Source of the DNA: UBA1046 sp050945515
Lineage (GTDB): Bacteria; Bacillota; Clostridia; Saccharofermentanales; DTU023
NCBI GenBank assembly: GCA_050945515.1
Contig: JBMNTB010000026.1
Location: forward strand, 1-24,311
DNA length: 24,311 nucleotides
Direction of reading: 5' to 3'
How positions within the stretch are numbered: position 1 is the stretch's first letter; every line of letters begins with the position of its first letter. Shown here piece after piece: positions 7,851 through 15,897 of this stretch. The notes beneath the pieces are model-generated. The model did no database searches, was not told the origin of the DNA, and was given only the letters and a program-made list of their open reading frames with translations. The translations under genes were made by a program, and so were the position numbers.

Positions 7851-9623
7851 ATGAATATGCAAGAAGAGCTGGAAGAATTACTGATACAGCTGGTAAAAGT
7901 TAGAAGTGTTGTCAACACCAGTGGCGAAAATGACATCATTGACTTTATCGAGGATTATTTGCACGACTGGGAATATTTCCGCATCCATCCCGAACAAATT
8001 GTGCGTATCCCATCCGAGGGAGACCCGTTGAAACGCTCTTCCCTGCTCGTCTGTGTTTCCGGTCAGGAAGCGGATAATACTGTTGTTTTGCTCGGGCACA
8101 CTGATACCGTCGAAGTCGACGATTACGGCCCTTTAGCTGATTTTGCTACCACACCGGATCAACTTAAAGACGTCTTGAAGTCAGGACAACGTAATCTCTA
8201 TCCTCAAGCCCAAATTGATTTGGAAAGCGACAACTTTCTCTGGGGTCGGGGTACTCTCGATATGAAAGTCGGCGTAGCCAATGAGCTACTGCTGCTCAAA
8301 CGGCTGGCAGAGAATCCTGACAGTTTTCAAGGTCATGTTATCGCCCTCTTCGTTTGTGATGAGGAAGGTAATTCCGCCGGTATGATCTCCGCTATTGCAA
8401 TCCTGAAACAATGGCGTGACACCAAAAAACTTAAAATCTGCGGTGTTATCAATACCGATTATCACACTGCTCAGTACCCTGGCGATGAAGCCTATTATCT
8501 CTTCCGCGGCACAGTCGGTAAAATCATGCCCATTTTTTATATTCGCACCCTGGAAACTCACGCCGGGGATCCCTTTGCCGGACTTGATGCCAATCTCGTC
8601 CTGGCCGAGCTGATTAATGAAATTAATCTCAATCCCAAGTACAGCGACTCCTGCGGGAGTGAAATATCCGTTCCGACCATCACTTTGAAAGTTGAAGATC
8701 TGAAGGAGGTCTACTCGGTCAAGACCAATCACGAAGCTTGGACCTTGATCAGTGTGCCTCTATTAGGACAGACACCGGCTGATGTCATGCCAAAGATGCT
8801 TCAGGCTGCAACGATTGCGGCAGAAAACTCCCTGGACAGATATTATCGCTATCAGCATGAGTATACCAAGCGGGCCGAGATCCCGACTGAAATAATTCAT
8901 CCCGAGTTTGAAATTATCTCGCTGGCGGAACTGATCGACAGGGTCGCTATACAGTTACAGCAGGAAAAGAATAGCCTGATTGCTAATTATCTCGCACCGG
9001 TTCTGAACACTGCCGATACCAGGGAGCAGACCTTACATCTGATCCGGCAATTGGAAATCCTGCTGCCAGATCGCAGACCACGCATCGTTGTCGGTTATGC
9101 CCCGCCTTTCTATCCCGCCATTTCTTATCTTGATTCGGATGATACCGTCTACCAATTGGTTGATCGTGGCATTAAAGCGGCTCTGAATCGAGCTGGCAAA
9201 CACGAGGGAACCTCGGCAAAATCTACCGTAGATCAGAAATGCCAAGCCGAGGAAATGAGTTCGGATAGCGCAATCACAAGCAGGACTGTGGATACTGATC
9301 ATACAGCTGACGGGCCTTACCTCCTCGATAACGGCAAAGAGCTCAAGGTCAAAACCTACTATCCCTATATCTCTGATCTCAGTTATTTGGCGCTTCCCTA
9401 TACTGACTATGAACTGCAAATCATGCAAGATAATATGCCGACTCTTGGTCGCAGCTACCAAGTACCTCTGCAAACGATGAAAGCACTTGACCTGCCGGTG
9501 ATCAATCTCGGTGGCTACGGTTTCGATGCTCACAAATGGACAGAGCGGGTCGAGCGCGACTATAGCTTGCGCATCCTGCCGAAACTGCTGGAAAGCATTG
9601 TTATGGAGATTCTCGGGAAATGA
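7851..9623 (+). CDS. RocB-like M20 family metallohydrolase
   Basis: A 590-residue protein resembling RocB, the M20-type protein of Bacillus arginine-utilisation operons. Metal-site motifs are visible: LLGHTDTV (H83, D85), LWGRGTLDMK (D137) and CDEEGNSAG (E171, E172). THAGDPFAGLDAN marks the lid-domain entry. A polar, low-complexity stretch at about residues 462-500 looks like an insertion or linker compared with the usual domain. RocB function is not well established, and no arginase, rocD or rocA gene is nearby, so the arginine link is only by family. The ATG has a GAGGGG ribosome-binding site. The 143-bp gap before it suggests its own promoter, but I found no convincing one. Confidence 0.85.
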   Translation: MNMQEELEELLIQLVKVRSVVNTSGENDIIDFIEDYLHDWEYFRIHPEQIVRIPSEGDPLKRSSLLVCVSGQEADNTVVLLGHTDTVEVDDYGPLADFATTPDQLKDVLKSGQRNLYPQAQIDLESDNFLWGRGTLDMKVGVANELLLLKRLAENPDSFQGHVIALFVCDEEGNSAGMISAIAILKQWRDTKKLKICGVINTDYHTAQYPGDEAYYLFRGTVGKIMPIFYIRTLETHAGDPFAGLDANLVLAELINEINLNPKYSDSCGSEISVPTITLKVEDLKEVYSVKTNHEAWTLISVPLLGQTPADVMPKMLQAATIAAENSLDRYYRYQHEYTKRAEIPTEIIHPEFEIISLAELIDRVAIQLQQEKNSLIANYLAPVLNTADTREQTLHLIRQLEILLPDRRPRIVVGYAPPFYPAISYLDSDDTVYQLVDRGIKAALNRAGKHEGTSAKSTVDQKCQAEEMSSDSAITSRTVDTDHTADGPYLLDNGKELKVKTYYPYISDLSYLALPYTDYELQIMQDNMPTLGRSYQVPLQTMKALDLPVINLGGYGFDAHKWTERVERDYSLRILPKLLESIVMEILGK

Positions 9624-9739
9624 AGTAAAAAACCTGCTCCCTAAGGCCCGGATTAAGTTAAAATAAAAATATTAAGTGAATCGTCGACCATACTCACTGC
9701 CTCATTACGTAAACCGGGCCGACCAATTTAAAGCAGAAA

Positions 9740-11263
9740 GTGAGAACAATTTTGGGAGCATTAGGCGAAAAATTCAAAGAAGTGACAGTTTCCGTTCTGC
9801 CGGTAACCATTCTTGTTACTATCCTCCATTTCACTTTTACACCATTACCCTTGCTGACGTTCTGGCGCTTCATTATCGGCGCTGTTACAATCATCATTGG
9901 TCTGGCGATCTTTTTGCTCGGTGTTGACTTGGGAGCAACACCGATCGCTCAATATGGCGGCCGAGTCCTGGTCAAATCCAACAAAATGTGGTTTGTCTTT
10001 GCCGGCGGTTTATTCTTTGGCTTTCTAATCTCGGTTGCGGAACCTGACCTGCAGATTCTGGCTGACCAAATCGCCCATTTTACTGGTGGCGTGTTAGGCC
10101 GCTGGCAGATCATCATTATTGTCTCTATCGGTGTTGGTCTACTGATCGCGATCGGACTTTGGCGTATACTCCGCCGCATCCGTCTTAAATATGTGCTTTA
10201 TATCACCTATGCGATCATATTCATACTCGCCGTCTTCGTCCCTCCTGCCTTTCATGCTTTTGCTTTTGATTCTTCGGGAGCGACCACCGGTGCAATCACT
10301 ACACCCTTTATTTTGGCATTGGCTGCAGGCGTGGCACGCGTCCACGACGGTCGGACTAAAGACGCCACCGACAGCTTCGGACTGGCCGGGCTGGCATCGG
10401 CCGGAGCCATTGTGGCCGTCCTCTTCCGGGGCATCTTCGCCCGCAATATGACCATTGGCGGGGATATCGACATGCCCTCAGTCAGCCCTGAAGGGCACTT
10501 GCTCAGCTCTTTCATCAAGATTATCCCCCGCTTTGTCCGAGAAGCATTTCTCTCGATCGCGCCCTTAATTATCATTTTTTTGCTGATGCAGATCTTTACA
10601 CTCAAACTGAGAAAACGTCAGGTCATCCGCGTGCTAATCGGCCTTTTCTACTGCCTGATCGGACTGGTCATTTTTCTGGTCGGAGTCACCGGCGGCTTCA
10701 TGCAGGTTGGTTCTCTGGTTGGTATTAAGCTCGCAGCCAAAGGCAACGGATTGCTGCTTTTCGTCACTGGTTTTGGCCTCGGTATGTTAACGGTGCTCGC
10801 TGAACCGGCCGTCCCTGTACTCTCGAAGCAGGTTGAATCAGAGACCTCGGGCAATATCCCGCGCAAACTCGTCCTGATCTTCCTTTCCGGCGGTGTCGCC
10901 ATCTCCGGCGGTCTCTCCATGCTGCGCGTGCTGATACCTGGGCTGGCGCTCTGGCATCTGCTCTTACCCGGCTATTTGATCGTTATGCTGCTCAGTATCT
11001 GGACGCCTGATATCTTCATCGGCGTCGCTTTTGACGCCGGCGGCGTAGCCTCCGGTCCCATGACCGCAACTTTTATCCTGGCTTTTGCCCAGGGCGCCGC
11101 CCATGAAATCGAAACTGCGGATATTCTGCTCGACGGTTTCGGTATTATTGCTCTCGTCGCCATGATGCCCCTGATTGCTCTGCAGACTCTTGGCATTATC
11201 TATCGCATTCGAACTGCTCGCAATAACAAGAAAACACTGACAAAAGGAGAAGCCAATGACTGA
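9740..11263 (+). CDS. DUF1538 membrane protein with two internal repeats
   Basis: A 507-residue integral membrane protein of unknown-function family DUF1538, probably a transporter or channel. It consists of two homologous halves. FLLGVDLG, SVAEPDLQILADQ and FDSSGATTGAITTPFILALA in the first match FLVGVTGG, VLAEPAVPVLSKQ and FDAGGVASGPMTATFILAFA in the second. The conserved AEP and FDxxG-T/S-G signatures repeat once per half, which suggests inverted- or tandem-repeat transporter architecture. An in-frame stop at 9710 and no ATG leave GTG at 9740 as the first usual start; TTG at 9752, preceded by AAAGTGAG, is an alternative. The 3' end overlaps the double-PII gene by 8 bases, implying translational coupling. 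Confidence 0.85.
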   Translation: MRTILGALGEKFKEVTVSVLPVTILVTILHFTFTPLPLLTFWRFIIGAVTIIIGLAIFLLGVDLGATPIAQYGGRVLVKSNKMWFVFAGGLFFGFLISVAEPDLQILADQIAHFTGGVLGRWQIIIIVSIGVGLLIAIGLWRILRRIRLKYVLYITYAIIFILAVFVPPAFHAFAFDSSGATTGAITTPFILALAAGVARVHDGRTKDATDSFGLAGLASAGAIVAVLFRGIFARNMTIGGDIDMPSVSPEGHLLSSFIKIIPRFVREAFLSIAPLIIIFLLMQIFTLKLRKRQVIRVLIGLFYCLIGLVIFLVGVTGGFMQVGSLVGIKLAAKGNGLLLFVTGFGLGMLTVLAEPAVPVLSKQVESETSGNIPRKLVLIFLSGGVAISGGLSMLRVLIPGLALWHLLLPGYLIVMLLSIWTPDIFIGVAFDAGGVASGPMTATFILAFAQGAAHEIETADILLDGFGIIALVAMMPLIALQTLGIIYRIRTARNNKKTLTKGEAND

Positions 11264-11933
11264 TTATGCAGAATTTCAGGTACCTTATAGCCTGATCATA
11301 GTGATTGCACCGCACGGACAGGCAAACAAGATTGTACGCTTCGCCCGTGAACATGGCAGTAGCGGTGCAACCATCGTACCCGTCCACGGCTCGCGAAAAA
11401 ATAAATGGCTGCGCCTTTTCGAAATCGCCGACATCAGGCGCGAACTGATCATGATGGCTGTCCGCCACGATGTCGCCGGGCAATTGATCGCAGACATCGC
11501 TGCTAAATTTAACTTCAAAGCCAAAAACACCGGTATTGCGTTTTCTCTACCCATCTCTCATCTGCTGGGTAAAGACCGGGCAGTCTTTGATGAAGTGGCT
11601 GAAAGCGGCAAGTACAATGCGCCTCTTGGTTCTGCCCTCTTTGTCATTGTTGACGAAGGCGTTTCCGATGAGATTATTGATCTCTCCTATCGGGAGGAAG
11701 TCCGCGGTGCAACCGTTATTCCGGCTATCGGCTCAGCCGAAACCAGTAATCTGATCTTCAATTTCCCCATTTCGCCGCAGAAGGAATTGATTCTCTATGT
11801 GGGAAATACGGCCAAGATTAGTAAACTGCAGCAAACCATTTCCGCTGCGCTCGAAATGGATCGCCCCGGCAGCGGTATCAGCTTCTATATCCCCGTCGAA
11901 CACGCAGCCGGCCTGGAAAAGGAGGAAGACTAG
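11256..11933 (+). CDS. Double-domain PII-like regulatory protein
   Basis: A 225-residue protein made of two PII-like (GlnB-fold) domains in tandem. Each half shows the ferredoxin-like pattern: a first strand (YSLIIVIAP; SALFVIVDE), a helix, GATIVPVHGS or GATVIPAIGS leading into the T-loop position, and a C-terminal strand (GIAFSLPISHLLG; GISFYIPVEHAAGL) equivalent to the GlnB segment KIFVLPVEDA. The T-loops are short and lack the uridylylated Tyr of GlnB. The basic B-loop residues that hold ATP phosphate are not evident, so ligand binding may differ. It has an AGGAG ribosome-binding site and an 8-base overlap with the DUF1538 gene, strongly suggesting that it regulates that membrane protein, as GlnK does AmtB. 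Confidence 0.82.
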   Translation: MTDYAEFQVPYSLIIVIAPHGQANKIVRFAREHGSSGATIVPVHGSRKNKWLRLFEIADIRRELIMMAVRHDVAGQLIADIAAKFNFKAKNTGIAFSLPISHLLGKDRAVFDEVAESGKYNAPLGSALFVIVDEGVSDEIIDLSYREEVRGATVIPAIGSAETSNLIFNFPISPQKELILYVGNTAKISKLQQTISAALEMDRPGSGISFYIPVEHAAGLEKEED

Positions 11934-11934
11934 G

Positions 11935-12060
11935 ATGAACAAGCCAATCCTGCAATCCATCCTGCCGGTCAAGTGCCACTTGTATCGGACGAGAAGAAGT
12001 TCGCAGTGCGACCGTTATTTCGGCTCTCGGTTCAGCCGCAACCGGTAATCCGGTCTCAGG
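11935..12060 (+). pseudogene. Decayed PII-like gene remnant
   Basis: An ATG at 11935 follows a strong GGAGG overlapping the end of the previous gene, and starts MNKP like the next gene, but the frame stops after 37 codons at 12048. In another frame, 11993-12055 reads EEVRSATVISALGSAATGN. This clearly resembles EEVRGATVIPAIGSAETSN in the second domain of the upstream double-PII protein (DNA around 11690-11752), and the likeness extends back to a shared TATCGG. The remnant is best explained as a third PII-like gene, or a duplication, that lost its middle by deletion and went out of frame. Confidence 0.7.
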
Positions 12061-12070
12061 GAGAATTGAA

Positions 12071-12391
12071 ATGAATAAACCAACACATCATGCATTGATC
12101 GTCTTTGTCGCCAGGGGTCTGGCCGACGATGTCATGGATATCGCTCGTGACGGCGGTGCCACCGGAGGTACGATCATCCACGCCAGAGGCTGTGGTCATC
12201 ACGATAGCCACAGTTTTCTCAGCTTTCCCCTTGATACCGAGCGGGATATAGTCCTGATCGTCCTGCCTGTTGAATTGACCGGACCCATCGCCCACGCCAT
12301 CGCTGAACAGATGCAGCTCGACGAACCGGGCAATGGTTTTCTTTTCACGCTGGACATTGATCAGGCGACCGGTATCGCCAAGCCCTTATAA
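12071..12391 (+). CDS. Single-domain PII-like protein with a His/Cys-rich loop
   Basis: A 106-residue protein, the size of one PII subunit. HALIVFVARGLADDVMDIARDGGATGGTIIHARG matches the first strand, helix and second strand of each half of the double-PII protein. The C-terminal GNGFLFTLDIDQATGI matches GSGISFYIPVEHAAGL. In the T-loop position it has GCGHHDSHSF, with three His and one Cys, which could bind a metal; this is an inference. The ribosome-binding site is AGGGAG. It is the last gene of the plus-strand block and probably a second partner of the DUF1538 protein. Confidence 0.75.
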   Translation: MNKPTHHALIVFVARGLADDVMDIARDGGATGGTIIHARGCGHHDSHSFLSFPLDTERDIVLIVLPVELTGPIAHAIAEQMQLDEPGNGFLFTLDIDQATGIAKPL

Positions 12392-12409
12392 ACCGTGGGC
12401 GCCTTCGCT

Positions 12410-12433
12410 CAATACCGACCGGCAGCGGTATTG
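12410..12433 (+). terminator. Hairpin between the convergent PII-like and C_GCAxxG_C_C genes
   Basis: CAATACCG (12410-12417) and CGGTATTG (12426-12433) form a perfect 8-bp stem with an 8-base loop, 19 bases after the stop of the PII-like gene. There is no T-run, so intrinsic termination is uncertain. GGGCGCCTTCG occurs at 12397 and again at 12458 around it. Confidence 0.4.
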
Positions 12434-12481
12434 GCTGTGAGTGTAAAAGCTATACTTGGGCGCCTTCGATTAATACTAAAT

Positions 12482-12531
12482 GACAGTGCTAATATCTGGT
12501 AGCGAGGACAGTGCTAGTACCTGGTAGCGAG
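12482..12531. repeat. 25-bp tandem duplication copying the 3' end of the C_GCAxxG_C_C gene
   Basis: Units at 12482-12506 and 12507-12531 differ at only two positions. The second contains the last codons and stop of the minus-strand gene ending at 12514; the first is a downstream non-coding copy. Confidence 0.8.
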
Positions 12532-12981
12532 GAATTCATCCAGAAGCCGAGCTGCACTCATCACCAATTTGGGACAGGGACTTTCGTCCAGCTTACTCAG
12601 GGTTTTATTAATCTGCGTCAGGCCGGCGCCTGCCTCCGGTTCCGGCAGAGCAAGCAGTTCCCAGCAGCGCAACGAGCCCTGTTCCGTCTCAAAGAGAACC
12701 GCGAAGTCGAAACTGCGCCTGCGGTGAAACTCTTTCGCCGCCTTGTCAGCCGGATCAGTATTCCCGACCACGAGTCCCAGTGCCATCAGCGCCCCGGTCA
12801 AAGCACCGCAGACCTCACCCGAACCGCCGATACCGCCACCGAACGAAGACGCAACCTGCGCTGCTGTTTCGCGATCCAGTCCTGTAATATCCTCAAACGC
12901 CAACAGCACTGACTGCGCGCAGTTATAACCCTGCGCAAATAGCTCGCCCGCAAGTTTAGAATGATCACTTGTTTGATTCAT
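12514..12981 (-). CDS. C_GCAxxG_C_C family protein
   Basis: A 155-residue protein of the C_GCAxxG_C_C family, named for conserved cysteines and often found in anaerobes near redox genes. Matching motifs are YNCAQSVLLAF near residue 19, SSFGGGIGGSGEVCGALTGALMALGL in the middle, then single cysteines in LRCWELL and ESPCPKL. The conserved cysteines suggest metal or cluster binding, but the family has no settled biochemical role. The ATG has an AAGAGG ribosome-binding site. It is downstream of thrB on the same strand, separated by a 236-bp gap with a 60-bp repeat, so it may or may not belong to the threonine transcript. Confidence 0.88.
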   Translation of the reverse strand: MNQTSDHSKLAGELFAQGYNCAQSVLLAFEDITGLDRETAAQVASSFGGGIGGSGEVCGALTGALMALGLVVGNTDPADKAAKEFHRRRSFDFAVLFETEQGSLRCWELLALPEPEAGAGLTQINKTLSKLDESPCPKLVMSAARLLDEFLATRY

Positions 12982-13104
12982 ATATACCTCTTAAAATTAA
13001 TTGAAATCGATATTCGCTCTGTTGCAAATCATGCCACTGCCTAGTCTTTAATGAAAATGGACAGAGTAATTGAAACCAACTTTTATGCCTTTAGTAATAG
13101 TCGA

Positions 13105-13220
13105 AGCGCAAACTCGCAATGCAGCATCCACGCTTGGGAGACAACCGAACGGCTGACCTATTTTAGCGTAAAATCGCAATGCAGTATCTACGCTTGGGAG
13201 ACAACTGCCCGGCGAACCTA
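13105..13220. repeat. Two 56-bp direct repeats, 60-bp period, at the 3' end of thrB
   Basis: 13105-13160 and 13165-13220 match at about 47 of 56 positions; the central CGCTTGGGAGACAAC is identical. The second copy reaches the thrB stop codon (13218-13220). There are only two copies and no spacer diversity. Apart from this, the 12982-13217 gap holds no gene I can support. Confidence 0.8.
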
Positions 13221-14051
13221 CGGCTTCACTGTGTAACCGCAGTTGTTGACCGAGAGAGTCAGAATTGAACCGGCAAAATCGAAATGGGCACGTGCGTATT
13301 CGACTATGGGCTCCGGATCTAAGGTCAAGGCAATTACGGTTGGACCGGCGCCGCTGAGGTACACGCCGCTAACACCCTCCAGTTGCTGCAACGACTTCAG
13401 CTGCTCATACTCTCTGACAAAGGGCTTGCGATAAGGCTCATGCAAATTATCGGCAAAGAAAATTGATAATTGATCATAATCTCTGGTAATCAGACTGGCC
13501 GTCAGCATGGTTGAGTTAGCGACATTCTCGATGGCTTCGCTGCGCGAGATCGTATCCGGCAGGACTCGCCGCACCTGAGCGGTCGAAAGAGTATATTCCG
13601 GTACGAAGCAGATAAAGCGCAGCTGCGGATCAAGCTCATAGCGTTTGTAATAGACCTTGCCGTTCCGTACTGCCGAGATCACCAAGCCCCCAAACAGTGC
13701 CGGAGCTACATTGTCCGGATGTCCCTCGATCTCGGTAGCCAGAGCCAGTAAAGATTCATTGTCCAGGCGCCGTTCACTCTCATTAGCCAGCACTAATCCG
13801 CCTACGATCAAACTCGCCGATGAACCCAGGCCACTGGACGACGGGATATTAGCCTGTACGATATGCACCCGCCGCTCGGGCACAGGTCTGTCTATAAACT
13901 CATAGTAGCGACGGAAAGCCTTGTCCGCCAACGTCGGTCTCTTCGCTGGACCGTCAAGCAGCTCATATGTATTAGCCAGAGACAGACCAATCCCCAAAAC
14001 GTCAAATCCCGGTCCGATATTCGCTGTTGTAGCCGTCACTTCAACCCTCAT
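13218..14051 (-). CDS. thrB: Homoserine kinase
   Basis: A 277-residue GHMP-family kinase that phosphorylates homoserine with ATP, giving the substrate of threonine synthase. The three family motifs are present: the N-terminal VEVTATTANIGPGFDVLG, the ATP loop PSSSGLGSSAS, and the C-terminal SGAGPTVIAL. EGHPDNVAPALFGG is also typical of homoserine kinase. A longer frame starts at 14081, but the ATG at 14051 has a near-perfect GGAGGTG ribosome-binding site and gives the family start MRVEVTATTANIGPG. It is the fourth gene of the ask-hom-thrC-thrB order on the minus strand. Confidence 0.95.
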   Translation of the reverse strand: MRVEVTATTANIGPGFDVLGIGLSLANTYELLDGPAKRPTLADKAFRRYYEFIDRPVPERRVHIVQANIPSSSGLGSSASLIVGGLVLANESERRLDNESLLALATEIEGHPDNVAPALFGGLVISAVRNGKVYYKRYELDPQLRFICFVPEYTLSTAQVRRVLPDTISRSEAIENVANSTMLTASLITRDYDQLSIFFADNLHEPYRKPFVREYEQLKSLQQLEGVSGVYLSGAGPTVIALTLDPEPIVEYARAHFDFAGSILTLSVNNCGYTVKP

Positions 14052-14113
14052 TTCCAACACCTCCTCTCCTAATGTTGTCATATCGTCCTGTCATTATTAA
14101 GTTATCTTAAGGC

Positions 14114-14163
14114 TCTGGCGGAGCGCAATAATCCGAAAGAATCTGGTAGAGCACAATAATCCG
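14114..14163. repeat. Pair of 22-bp direct repeats between thrC and thrB
   Basis: 14114-14135 and 14142-14163 match at 19 of 22 positions and share CAATAATCCG. They lie in the 148-bp thrC-thrB gap. The core CTGGTAGAGC recalls CTGGTAGCGAG in the repeats at 12482-12531. Confidence 0.65.
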
Positions 14164-14199
14164 GTGCAGTAAAGTTTGTTTCAACGAGCAAAGTGTAAC

Positions 14200-15753
14200 T
14201 TACTTAGCCGGACAGCCATCTACACATTGCTCGATCGCCGGCAATATCTCTTCTAGTGCCAATATTGTCGGAGCCATTGTGAAATCTCTCAATTTAGATC
14301 TGATACTGTTAGGCGCAACCGTATCCGTCAATTTCTCCAGGCGCTCAATCTTGGCAGCAAGCCCTGTCGCCTCGACCGTCAGCGGAGGCTTCCCGGTCTT
14401 TAAATCTGCCGCCGCTATAACACCAACACTAGCACCGGTCGCGCTACCGCCGTTTTCATCACCGCTCTCCACTGCTGTCAAGACCGCATCGCTGAATTTA
14501 TACGGACTCGCCGTTGACACAATCAGGCAATAATTTGTTGCCAATTCGGCCGCGCCATAAGCGACTGCAGTATGCGGGTCAATCAGGTATTGGTATTTGA
14601 CGAAGGCGTCACGGATCAGTGCGGTGGTCTCCGGATCGGTTTTATGCTTTGACCTCAGATCAGAGGGAAAGTCCAGCGGCCAGTCAAAACAACCGCTTTC
14701 CGCCAGCGAGCGATAACAGCCGGCGATCAATTCACTGTCACCTTCGCATAAGAGATGCAGATATCTTTCCAGATTACTGGAGACCAGAATATCCATCGAG
14801 GGTGAGATTGTCTTGGCAAACTCGCGACGGCTGTCATATCTGCCGCTGGCAAAAAAGTCCGTCAGCACCTTGTTCGTATTGGAAGCGCAGATTATGTTCC
14901 CCAGGGGCAAGCCCATTGCTTTCGCATAGATGGCAGCCAGAATGTCGCCAAAGTTGCCTGTAGGAACCGAAACATCCAGAATAGCGCCTTCGTCAATTCT
15001 GCGGGCAGCTGCCAGCTGTTGATAAGCATAAAAGTAATAGACGATCTGCGGCACCAGGCGGCCGATATTGATGGAATTGGCGGAGGAGAGATCCTTGCTC
15101 CGCTTGGCCGCTAACTGACGGATGTCGGCATTGACGAAAGCCTGCTTGACCGCGCGCTGGGCATCATCGAAATTGCCGGCGATGGCAAAGACATGAGCAT
15201 TACTGTCGCACACGGCTTCCATCTGCAGTTGCTGAATCTCCGAGACACCGCCGTCCGGATAGAGAACCATGATCTCGGTGCCTTCCTGACCTGCGAAACC
15301 CTCAAGCGCTGCGCTGCCGGTGTCTCCGGATGTAGCGACCATGATGAAAGCAGTTTCGCCCCGCCCTGTCAAGCGATATGATTCGCGCAGCAAACCCGGC
15401 AACAGGCTCAGAGCCATATCTTTGAATGAGGCAGTCGGACCGTGATAGAGCTCCAAGAAGGCATAATCGTCAAAGTCCCGGAGCTGCACAATCTCATTGG
15501 AATCAAATTTGTCATATCCCGCTATAATCCGGGACAAAACAGACTGTGAAAATTCCGGGAAGAATAGACCTAAGATCTGCCGGGCCAGCTCGCGATAAGT
15601 CGTGGGCAAAGTGCGCCAATTCACTGCCGGCAGTCGCTCAGGCACGTATAAGCCGCCGTCCGGTGCCAGGCCGGCGATGATCGCCTCCGGCCCGCTGACA
15701 AAATCTGTTCGACTCCTGGTTGAATGATATTTCATAGATCTCATAGTTCCCAT
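14200..15753 (-). CDS. thrC: Threonine synthase
   Basis: A PLP enzyme of up to 517 residues that converts O-phosphohomoserine to threonine. The conserved start KYHSTR, the PLP lysine in HGPTASFKDMAL, the glycine-rich VATSGDTGSAALEGF phosphate loop and SSANSINIGRLVPQ identify it. The length fits the long threonine synthase subclass. The start is uncertain: ATGs lie at 15753, 15744 and 15735. The family usually begins at the M of MKYHSTR (15735), while GGGAA precedes 15744 closely and 15753 has no clear ribosome-binding site. It lies between hom and thrB on the same strand. Confidence 0.95.
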   Translation of the reverse strand: MGTMRSMKYHSTRSRTDFVSGPEAIIAGLAPDGGLYVPERLPAVNWRTLPTTYRELARQILGLFFPEFSQSVLSRIIAGYDKFDSNEIVQLRDFDDYAFLELYHGPTASFKDMALSLLPGLLRESYRLTGRGETAFIMVATSGDTGSAALEGFAGQEGTEIMVLYPDGGVSEIQQLQMEAVCDSNAHVFAIAGNFDDAQRAVKQAFVNADIRQLAAKRSKDLSSANSINIGRLVPQIVYYFYAYQQLAAARRIDEGAILDVSVPTGNFGDILAAIYAKAMGLPLGNIICASNTNKVLTDFFASGRYDSRREFAKTISPSMDILVSSNLERYLHLLCEGDSELIAGCYRSLAESGCFDWPLDFPSDLRSKHKTDPETTALIRDAFVKYQYLIDPHTAVAYGAAELATNYCLIVSTASPYKFSDAVLTAVESGDENGGSATGASVGVIAAADLKTGKPPLTVEATGLAAKIERLEKLTDTVAPNSIRSKLRDFTMAPTILALEEILPAIEQCVDGCPAK

Positions 15754-15762
15754 AATACACTT

Positions 15763-15897
15763 GGCTATCTGCTGCCACTAGTTTTGCAACTGATCGACCC
15801 GGCTATCCGCAGTCATCAGCTGCATATCCCATAGATTCGACTTCCCACAGTCCTCGGTTGCACACTTTATGTATTTTGCTTTGCCGCGGCTATCAGC
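15763..15897. repeat. Three GGCTATCnGC direct repeats between hom and thrC
   Basis: GGCTATC[T/C/A]GC occurs at 15763-15772, 15801-15810 and 15888-15897. The last overlaps the stop codon of hom (15893-15895). Spacing is irregular. Confidence 0.5.

Noticed and set aside
9033..9533. 166-codon minus-strand open frame opposite the RocB-like gene
   Set aside because: It lies wholly inside a strongly supported coding region and has no family resemblance.
9676..9927. Plus-strand frame starting upstream of the DUF1538 gene
   Set aside because: It overlaps the DUF1538 start in another frame, and its translation is not protein-like; DUF1538 conservation fixes the real frame.
13105..13220. Possible minimal CRISPR array from the two 56-bp repeats
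   Set aside because: Only two imperfect copies with a 4-bp join, no spacers and no cas genes; it is a simple tandem duplication.
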